NCBI GenBank assembly: GCA_017477005.1
Contig: JAFUXY010000246.1
Coordinates: forward strand, 1-7,980
From: Lachnospiraceae bacterium
GTDB taxonomy: Bacteria; Bacillota; Clostridia; Lachnospirales; Lachnospiraceae
Reading direction: 5' to 3'
DNA: 7,980 nt
Under the pieces are notes generated by a model, which saw only the letters and a list, made by a program, of their open reading frames with translations, searched no databases and was not told the DNA's origin. Below are positions 1 through 5,613 of this stretch, piece after piece (the stretch's first letter is position 1; every line of letters starts with the position of its first letter). A program made the position numbers and the translations under genes.

Positions 1-108
1 GTGGAATTGAAGGCCTATGTGGTCAGCGATACCGGCAGCGGCGACTCTGAGAATAGCGGCGACGCAAACGACTCCGGGGATTCCCTTCAGAGCAGCAGGG
101 GATGTTGA
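1..108 (+). other. Upstream reading frame of the secreted-protein gene, ended by a likely 1-base frameshift
   Basis: Frame 1 is open from the left edge and reads about 35 residues (VELKAYVVSDTGSGDSENSG and onward, rich in S, G, D and N) before a TGA at 106-108. Its low-complexity acidic character continues seamlessly in frame 2 just after position 101 (DVEPGLSVETTDDSESGD). Frame 2 before that point reads as an A/T/P/R-rich stretch unlike the rest of the protein, and it has a stop at 8-10. Removing one G from the GGGG run at 98-101 joins the two frames as ...SLQSSRDVEPGLS.... The gene therefore starts left of the window and appears broken by a +1 indel. This could be a real mutation or a sequencing or assembly error. 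A four-base run is short for phase variation. Confidence 0.7.
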
Positions 109-2551
109 ACCCGGACTGTCTGTGGAAACCACGGACGACAGCGAATCCGGGGATGCTTCGGAAACGCCAGAGGATGTGCCAGATGTGCTTCTCGAAGAGG
201 ACGGGGGCGAGGTGATCACCGAGGCGGATCCCATTACCGCTGAACCTGCGACTGAAGATGTTTCGGAAGAGACCGCCGAAATTCAGCCAGATGTGCTTTC
301 GGCGGATGCCGTCGAGATCGCCCATCCGATTTTGAGCGAGCCTGTGACGGTGTCGCTGAAATTGCCCGATTATTACGAGTCATGCATCGACCAATACCGG
401 GGCATCTACTATCATACGGACGAGAATGGATCCACGACCATGGTGTACCTGATGCCGGACAAGGAGAGGCTGAGGGAAGACCATGTAGCAGAGTTTTCGA
501 TCGACCACTTCTCCACGGTGTCCGTGCTGCGGCTGACGGGGATGGATGCCTACCGGCATGCGGCGCATCTGAAGGCGATCAATGATTACAATTACAAAGA
601 GCGCCAAGGCGTGTTGGGAGACCAGGAGGCCATCGAAGATATGGTCAAAGGGGTCTTGAAGGACACGGGCGTGGGTGATGAGGTCGCCGGGATGATTTAT
701 AAGGCGCTAGGAAGCTACGGGGAGCTGATCGAGCTGGCGGACCTCTCCCGGGATTCGAGGATAGACACGAAAGAAGCCCACCAGAGAATGTGCCAGATCG
801 TGGCGAAAAAGATCCTCGATATCTACATGCAAAAGGCGGGGGAGAAGGTTCCCGGGCTTGATATCCTGACAGACGCGGCGGAGTGCGGCATCGACGTCTA
901 CGACAAATGCCTGAACAACGACTATACCGGCGCCTATGAGTCGGTCATGAAGGCGGTGGCGAACAACCTTCCGCTGGTCAAATACGGCAAGTTCTGCAAC
1001 GCCGTCTGCGAAGCAGGTGCCAACTGCTGGACGGACGTGAACATGGAAGAGATGTACAAGGCCTACTGCGGGAAAGAGATCAAATGGCGGCCGGGCGCAG
1101 AGGCCTGCGACGGCGACCTGGCTCTGCTGGAGAGCACCTATGCCGGCCCGTTCAACGCCTATTATATCCAGCGTTACAAGGATTTCTGTGCACAGGAGAA
1201 CACGATCAGCTTCAATGAGCTCATGCGGGACGAGAACAAAGATTTGCGGGAGAGCCTGCGCATCAAGTACCGGAAGGAGTGGCAGAAGGAATTTGCAGAA
1301 CGCCGGGCGAAGGACAAAAAGATCGAGGCGGAGGAATCGGAGATCGTTGACTTTTTGGTGGCCTGCGAGAAGTACGGGCTTTTGGAAAGAGGAAGACTGG
1401 GCTTTGGCATAGCGGATACCGCCACGGCAGATGCCACGGACTACGACCGGGTGGAGAGGCTTTTGCAGGTCAAGGAGCAGATCGACGCGATCTTCAAGGC
1501 GGAAGGGATGACAGCCGATCAGGCGTTTATGTCGAACCTCTATACGAATCCGAAGGCCAATACCAACGCCCGCTACGCCGACCTGATCAAGATTTGGCTG
1601 AATACGGATCATGAAGTCAATGGACGTTCCGTCAATGGGCGCCGCGCCGTCCTCGAATTCATCCAAAAGAACTACGGGAAATACCGCCTGAGCCAGACAG
1701 AGGTGTCCACGAAGCTCTACATGAGGGGGCGGCTCAAGCTCTACAACGGAACGGGCAAGGACATTGCGGCGCAGGCCTTATGGACTTCCTCCGATGAGAA
1801 TCTCGCGACGGTGAACAAGGGCGTTGTGTCCACACTGTGGCCCGGAGAGGTGACGATTAAGGCCATTTACGCTGACCGGGAATTCCCGTGCAGGATCACG
1901 ATAAATGATCCGGTGTCCATTAGTCCGACGTCAAAGACCCTCAAGCAAGGGGAATCCTTCTCGATCAAGGTGAATGGGCTGCAGACACCGGATCCCGCTC
2001 CCTATTATATCGCTCAAAATAGCACCAGCACCGTGACGGTCGATCAAAACGGAACGGTGAAATGCACGAAGGGCGAAGCCGGGAATGTGTGTATAGAGAT
2101 GCGGCTGGGCAAGCTCAGTGCCAATCCGCGGATCTTTGTCTGCAATGTGAAGATCGAAAATTCGGGCACAAGCACCACCCCGACCACCGGAAAATTCAAC
2201 CCGCGAGGCGCTTTCAGCGGCACCTATTGGAGCAAGAGCAGCGATACGACCGTGGAGGCTATAGCGGGAATCCAAAGAGGTACTCCGCCTTCCGGCATTA
2301 CGGATGACGGCACATGGTACTATCTTTGGTACGTGAGCAAAAGCGGAAATGGAAGTACGGTCAGTCAACTAATTCGCGTTATGCCTTCCGGCGCAACCGG
2401 CAGCGTCACCTACGGAAATGTTCCCGCCACCTTTAGCGAGTATGGAAACAAGATTGTGATCACGAACGCCAAGGGCACCTATCGGTTTGTCTTGAATAAG
2501 GTGAGCGACGATCCCTATTATGCGAATACTATGTTCGTGAATTGGAAATGA
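17..2551 (+). CDS. Large secreted/surface protein with bacterial Ig-like domains (5' end outside window, probable frameshift)
   Basis: Function unknown; probably exported. The 844 codons from ATG 17 are open, but the true N-terminus lies upstream in another frame, so residues 1-28 are probably not real protein. Visible architecture: acidic D/E/S/T/P linker (about 30-105); a beta domain (about 108-175) with the FSIDHFSTVSVL signature common at the end of ZU5-like domains in clostridial surface proteins; a long helical region (about 180-550) with several Cys and a highly charged likely coiled coil near 415-442; a Big_2-like Ig fold (about 556-632) with the diagnostic LWTSSDENLATVNKGVV and PGEVTIKA motifs; a second degenerate Ig-like unit (about 633-717, SISPTSKTLKQGESF); a Thr/Ser hinge; and a beta C-terminal domain (about 727-844). 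There is no LPxTG tail or C-terminal membrane helix, so sortase anchoring is not supported. The signal peptide would be off the left edge. The Ig call is good; the helical core is unrecognised. Confidence 0.75.
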   Translation: MWSAIPAAATLRIAATQTTPGIPFRAAGDVEPGLSVETTDDSESGDASETPEDVPDVLLEEDGGEVITEADPITAEPATEDVSEETAEIQPDVLSADAVEIAHPILSEPVTVSLKLPDYYESCIDQYRGIYYHTDENGSTTMVYLMPDKERLREDHVAEFSIDHFSTVSVLRLTGMDAYRHAAHLKAINDYNYKERQGVLGDQEAIEDMVKGVLKDTGVGDEVAGMIYKALGSYGELIELADLSRDSRIDTKEAHQRMCQIVAKKILDIYMQKAGEKVPGLDILTDAAECGIDVYDKCLNNDYTGAYESVMKAVANNLPLVKYGKFCNAVCEAGANCWTDVNMEEMYKAYCGKEIKWRPGAEACDGDLALLESTYAGPFNAYYIQRYKDFCAQENTISFNELMRDENKDLRESLRIKYRKEWQKEFAERRAKDKKIEAEESEIVDFLVACEKYGLLERGRLGFGIADTATADATDYDRVERLLQVKEQIDAIFKAEGMTADQAFMSNLYTNPKANTNARYADLIKIWLNTDHEVNGRSVNGRRAVLEFIQKNYGKYRLSQTEVSTKLYMRGRLKLYNGTGKDIAAQALWTSSDENLATVNKGVVSTLWPGEVTIKAIYADREFPCRITINDPVSISPTSKTLKQGESFSIKVNGLQTPDPAPYYIAQNSTSTVTVDQNGTVKCTKGEAGNVCIEMRLGKLSANPRIFVCNVKIENSGTSTTPTTGKFNPRGAFSGTYWSKSSDTTVEAIAGIQRGTPPSGITDDGTWYYLWYVSKSGNGSTVSQLIRVMPSGATGSVTYGNVPATFSEYGNKIVITNAKGTYRFVLNKVSDDPYYANTMFVNWK

Positions 2552-2644
2552 TCAAAAACGGGATTGGCAGGGTCTTTGGAGCTATAAGGTTATTGCGTTG
2601 TGGAGAGCCGTCGGATTTGGCAAGGTTATTATGCCCTGCCAGGT

Positions 2645-2672
2645 TCGGCGGTTTTTGTTATGGAACCGCTGA
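2645..2672 (+). terminator. Possible weak intrinsic terminator of the secreted-protein gene
   Basis: TCGGCGGTT (2645-2653) pairs with AACCGCTGA (2664-2672) over nine positions with one G-U wobble, leaving a 10-base loop. The following bases (TTTAACCATGTTTTATTC) are T-rich but interrupted, so the U-tract is poor. It lies 94 bases after the stop codon. The structure is visible; termination is inferred. Confidence 0.35.
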
Positions 2673-2720
2673 TTTAACCATGTTTTATTCTTCAGTGTTG
2701 ATGCAACGGAAAATCGGGTA

Positions 2721-2749
2721 TTGAGATTAGCCAGCCGATGTGATACTAT
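2721..2749 (+). promoter_or_regulatory. Candidate sigma-A promoter of the FHA-ABC operon
   Basis: TTGAGA (2721-2726, 5/6 to the -35 consensus) is followed after exactly 17 bases by TACTAT (2744-2749, 4/6 to the -10 consensus). The -10 is preceded by TGA, which supplies an extended -10 TGn element. Transcription would start near 2756, giving a leader of about 145 bases before the GTG at 2900. Confidence 0.5.
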
Positions 2750-2899
2750 GCTTATTGGTTCGCTTCCTAATATTTTTCATGCCATCAATAAAGCCGCATT
2801 GTCCCTCGACATTGGCAGGAACCGTGTGCGAAATTACGCTGACTGAACTGTTTCCCGGAAAATGCATATTTGATTTTCAACGAAAGGTGATGAAATAGT

Positions 2900-4408
2900 G
2901 TGTTTTATTTATTGGTCGTAAATGCGAAAAAAGCCAAATCCTATGCCCTCGAGGGAAAGAATTCATTTTTGCTGGGAAGAAGAACAAGGAACTCAAACCC
3001 AGATATCTGCCTGAATTCTCCCTATGTCAGCCGCAGTCATGGCAAGCTGGTCCGGACAAAAGAGGGCTGGTGCTACCAAGAGATGGGCAGCAAAAACGGC
3101 ACCTGGCTAAACAAACGAAAAATAGCTAGGGAGGCCAATGGGGAGTTTTCTCCGATTCCGCTTCGTCCGGGCAACATACTGTGTATTCAAAATACAGGAG
3201 GCGGGTCATCGGAAGACAATGTATGGATGTTGTTTACCGACAGAGAGCTTGCTGACATTTGGCAGAGCTTCCCGCTCTCTGGGGGCACCATACGAATCGG
3301 ACGGAATTCAAGCAACGACATAGTATTGTCTTCGCCTTATGTCAGTAAACAACATGCTACGATTTCAAGAAACAACAAGGGCGGTTTTTCGATTCAGGAC
3401 AATGGCTCAAGAGCAGGCATTATCGTGAATGGACGCAATATTTCCGGCTCTCGTCCGCTGAATGACTTCGACATCATTTATATCACAGATCGCACTCTGA
3501 TTTTTACACGGGATACATTGTATTTTGAAGGAAATTCCCGCAAGGCGAAACCTGCAAGAAGCGAGCCAAATGATAAAGGAAATCCCAATGAATTGCGACC
3601 GATCAAAAACTCTTCCGTTTCCCCAGGGCCTTTGATCCTGGAGGCGCATCTTGAGACAAAAAAAGTTCCGAATCAAAATGGAAGAGGTATGGTCGAACTG
3701 ATCCGAGACGTGCGGATTTCCGTCCTCGAAGGCAGTTTGGTAGCGCTTTTGGGTCAGTCCGGCGCCGGGAAATCTACAGTCATGAATTGTCTCAACGGCA
3801 TGGACACCGCTGGCATGCAGGGGACAGTGCTCTTTTGCGGAGAAGACCTCCGTGCAAATTTCAACAGACTGAAGCATCAGATTGGCAGCGTACCCCAAAA
3901 AGAAGTATTCCATGAAATGCTGACGGTTGAAGAAGAATTGCGGGAGGCGGCCATTTTCCGTCTGCCGCACAATACCCCGCGAAAGGAAATAGAGTGGAGG
4001 GTAGACCGTACAATTTCTCAGCTCGGCTTGCAGCATGTGCGGAAGAACCAGATCAAAAAATGCAGCGGCGGAGAAATGCGCCGCATCAATATTGCCATTG
4101 ATCTGGTGGCGGATCGAAAGCTGTTGTGTCTTGACGAACCTGATGCCGGTTTGGATCCGAGCATGAAGCGGGAGTTGTTTGAAATTTTGCGAAACCTGGC
4201 ACATCAGGATAGAAAAAGCATTTTGGTCATTATCCATGATGTATCGGAACTATCGCTTTTTGACCAGGTCATTATGATGGTGAAATATCAAAATGTTGGC
4301 AGGCTGGCCTTCTCCGGATCTCCGGAAGAAGCGGAAAAGTATTTTGGAACATCTGTCAGGCAGGCGTACGACCTGTTGGCGGAGAATCCGGAAAGGTATA
4401 TTCAATAA
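2900..4408 (+). CDS. Tandem-FHA ABC transporter ATP-binding protein (ABCG-type exporter ATPase)
   Basis: Cytoplasmic ATPase half of an exporter whose activity is probably controlled by phosphothreonine binding. FHA1 (about 2-95) has G26-R27, S44-R45-x-H47, N66-G67-T68 and N71. FHA2 (about 112-205) has G134-R135, S149-K150-x-H152 and V176-N177-G178, but A172-G173 where NG is usual. After a polar linker (about 210-240) comes a complete ABC domain: Walker A GQSGAGKST 285-293, Q-loop Q333, signature CSGGE 388-392, Walker B LLCLDE 408-413, D-loop to D419, H-loop H446. The ABCG/White order resembles mycobacterial Rv1747, where two FHA domains, the ATPase and the membrane domain are one chain; here the membrane domain is the next gene. 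The GTG start is chosen because AAAGG lies 12 bases upstream and FHA1 begins immediately. No Ser/Thr kinase is in the window; substrate unknown. Confidence 0.93.
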   Translation: MFYLLVVNAKKAKSYALEGKNSFLLGRRTRNSNPDICLNSPYVSRSHGKLVRTKEGWCYQEMGSKNGTWLNKRKIAREANGEFSPIPLRPGNILCIQNTGGGSSEDNVWMLFTDRELADIWQSFPLSGGTIRIGRNSSNDIVLSSPYVSKQHATISRNNKGGFSIQDNGSRAGIIVNGRNISGSRPLNDFDIIYITDRTLIFTRDTLYFEGNSRKAKPARSEPNDKGNPNELRPIKNSSVSPGPLILEAHLETKKVPNQNGRGMVELIRDVRISVLEGSLVALLGQSGAGKSTVMNCLNGMDTAGMQGTVLFCGEDLRANFNRLKHQIGSVPQKEVFHEMLTVEEELREAAIFRLPHNTPRKEIEWRVDRTISQLGLQHVRKNQIKKCSGGEMRRINIAIDLVADRKLLCLDEPDAGLDPSMKRELFEILRNLAHQDRKSILVIIHDVSELSLFDQVIMMVKYQNVGRLAFSGSPEEAEKYFGTSVRQAYDLLAENPERYIQ

Positions 4409-4409
4409 T

Positions 4410-5291
4410 ATGAACAACAATGGTTTTTCCAGAATAGGCGCATGGCGGGAGTTTCGAATTCTTACAGTGCAGTATTTCCGCATGCTGATGAGCGACAAAA
4501 AGAACCTTTTGGTTTCTCTGATGTTTCCCGTCTTGGCTTGTGTCATCGAAATATGGATTGCGGGAAAAAACATGTTTTATACCCAGGAAGCCACAAAATC
4601 AGGCTGCTTTGCGCTAGTTTCAGCGGCGATATGGGGCGGTTTGTTCAATTCCATACAATCCATCGTGAAGGATAGAGAAAACATCCGCCGACTCTATGTC
4701 ACGGGACTTCGTTTTTCCTGTTATACGGCATCCAGGGCAGTGCTGCAATGGATTCTCTGCCTCCTCCAAAGTCTAATACTGACCGTATCCTTTTTGGGGG
4801 TTTCTGCCGTTTGGGACAGACAGCTCCCGGAAGAAGGCCTGGTTGTTCCGTCGGTGCTGCTCGAATTGTTTATTAGTATTTTTCTATTGATGTATGCGGC
4901 GGATCTAATGGGTATGATGATTTCCAGTCTTGTGAAGAAGACAGAAACCGCCAACGTTATGGCACCGTATATTCTGATCGTCCAGCTGATTTTTTCCGGC
5001 GTTCTGTTCAAACTGGAAAATACCTCCAAAGCAATCTCCGTCTGTATGCTGTCCCGCTGGGGCATGGAGGGGCTGGGCAGCACCTGCAATATCAACAACG
5101 TGACCTTGGCCATTGAACGCAATGACAAAATGAAGCAGGTCTTTGACGCATTTCCGAATTTGGATCTTTCTTCGCCGGATGAGATGTTCATGCATACTTC
5201 GGAGCATCTGATCCATGTCTGGCTGATCCTGATTGGATTTTCCGTATTTTTTTTGGTTTTCGGAAACCTGTTGCTGCACCGTGTTTCCTAA
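4410..5291 (+). CDS. ABC-2 type transporter permease, partner of the FHA-ABC ATPase
   Basis: Membrane subunit of the exporter encoded just upstream. At 293 aa it matches the C-terminal membrane half of ABCG proteins. The N-terminus AWREFRILTVQYFRMLMSDK resembles the connecting helix before the first membrane span. Six hydrophobic spans are visible at about 33-51, 64-86, 108-134, 146-173, 182-200 and 268-288, with an outward segment of about 65 residues between spans 5 and 6, as in ABC2_membrane proteins. The start at 4410 is one base after the ATPase stop, with AAAGG at 4392-4396, so translation is likely coupled. The same frame is open upstream to 4293, but that part overlaps the ATPase gene and is rejected as the start. 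Dimerisation with two FHA-ABC subunits is inferred from the family; the substrate is not predictable. Confidence 0.9.
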   Translation: MNNNGFSRIGAWREFRILTVQYFRMLMSDKKNLLVSLMFPVLACVIEIWIAGKNMFYTQEATKSGCFALVSAAIWGGLFNSIQSIVKDRENIRRLYVTGLRFSCYTASRAVLQWILCLLQSLILTVSFLGVSAVWDRQLPEEGLVVPSVLLELFISIFLLMYAADLMGMMISSLVKKTETANVMAPYILIVQLIFSGVLFKLENTSKAISVCMLSRWGMEGLGSTCNINNVTLAIERNDKMKQVFDAFPNLDLSSPDEMFMHTSEHLIHVWLILIGFSVFFLVFGNLLLHRVS

Positions 5292-5316
5292 GCCGTCCCA
5301 GACGTTTTGCAGCCTG

Positions 5317-5340
5317 AAGAATCGCTTCGCGGCGATCTTT
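5317..5340 (+). terminator. Weak hairpin after the ABC operon, possible terminator
   Basis: ATCGC (5321-5325) pairs with GCGAT (5332-5336) around a six-base loop, extended by an imperfect AAG/CTT base and ending in CTTT. It starts 26 bases after the permease stop. The T-tract is short, so terminator activity is uncertain. The much larger inverted repeat that begins at 5342 could also stop transcription. Confidence 0.25.
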
Positions 5341-5341
5341 G

Positions 5342-5390
5342 AAAGTCCTATGACTTTTTGTGTTCATACTTGCAAAAGTCATAGGACTTT
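5342..5390. repeat. Perfect 17-bp inverted repeat made of two AAAGTC-N4-GACTTT dyads
   Basis: AAAGTCCTATGACTTTT (5342-5358) is the exact reverse complement of AAAAGTCATAGGACTTT (5374-5390), with a 15-base loop. Each arm is itself a dyad: AAAGTC-CTAT-GACTTT on the left, and AAAAGTC-ATAG-GACTTTT on the right if base 5391 is included. The two dyad centres are about 33 bp apart, close to three helical turns. The right dyad fills the spacer between the -35 and -10 of the promoter at 5370-5399. This fits a pair of operator sites bound by a dimeric repressor; a cruciform or bidirectional terminator is the alternative. Confidence 0.85.
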
Positions 5391-5399
5391 TGTTATAAT
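5370..5399 (+). promoter_or_regulatory. Promoter of the truncated AAA_14/DUF4143-type ATPase, overlapped by a dyad
   Basis: A perfect TATAAT (5394-5399) is preceded by TGT, an extended -10. TTGCAA (5370-5375) is a weak -35 at 18 bases. Transcription would start near 5406 and give a leader of about 26 bases to the ATG at 5432, which has AGAGGTG at 5421-5427. The dyad of the flanking inverted repeat sits inside the spacer, where a bound protein would block RNA polymerase. Confidence 0.6.
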
Positions 5400-5431
5400 C
5401 CTCATAACCATTGTGGGTACAGAGGTGCATC

Positions 5432-5579
5432 ATGATAAGAAAAATTACGGAAAATCTCCTGTCCTGGAAAAACAGCCGCAGAAGAAAACCCCTGCTCCTT
5501 TCAGGCGTGCGGCAATGCGGAAAGACCTATATTGTCAAGAAATTTGGAGAAACCCATCCTACACTCTGCCCCTGTATTT
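5432..5579 (+). pseudogene. N-terminal remnant of an AAA_14/DUF4143-type ATP-binding protein
   Basis: This 49-codon reading frame has a proper RBS (AGAGGTG, five bases before ATG) and promoter. Its product begins MIRKITENLLSWKNSRRRKP, then LLLSGVRQCGKTYIVKKFGE. This is the characteristic start of AAA_14/DUF4143 ATPases: a helix, a basic RKPL(I/L)L strand and Walker A GxRQxGKT (here residues 25-32). Full-length members are usually about 400 residues. Here family-like sequence ends near residue 40 (about base 5551), followed by an unrelated tail and TGA. No other AAA_14 or DUF4143 part is recognisable in any frame before the convergent gene that ends at 5614. A deletion seems likelier than a frameshift. 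A short functional peptide is possible but unsupported. Confidence 0.7.
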
Positions 5580-5613
5580 GACCTGGAGTATCGACCGGTG
5601 GGAGTGAAACGTA

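Larger units (their letters stand above)
2552..2899. other. Gene-free spacer with inverted repeats and a promoter
   Basis: No convincing coding sequence was seen in these 348 bases. It holds an 8-bp inverted pair TGGCAGGG (2565-2572) / CCCTGCCA (2634-2641) separated by 61 bases, a direct repeat AAGGTTATT (2586-2594 and 2622-2630), a 9-bp hairpin at 2645-2672, and a promoter candidate at 2721-2749. It separates the secreted-protein gene from the FHA-ABC operon, so the operon is likely transcribed on its own. Confidence 0.6.

Noticed and set aside
707..1666. Long minus-strand open frame (319 codons) opposite the secreted-protein gene
   Set aside because: It is the antisense shadow of a frame with clear domain structure, and the G+C-rich codons keep it open. 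Its translation resembles no known protein.
2542..2724. 60-codon plus-strand frame overlapping the end of the secreted-protein gene
   Set aside because: No clear RBS and no recognisable or protein-like pattern. It spans two hairpins and reaches the -35 of the next promoter.
5342..5390. Insertion sequence or MITE ends
   Set aside because: There is no transposase and no target-site duplication around the pair. The placement relative to TATAAT fits an operator better.
5188..5433. Minus-strand frame with a TetR-like start (REAILQAAKRLG)
   Set aside because: The likeness is confined to about 15 residues. The frame runs through the inverted repeat and into the permease coding region, and there is no helix-turn-helix continuation.
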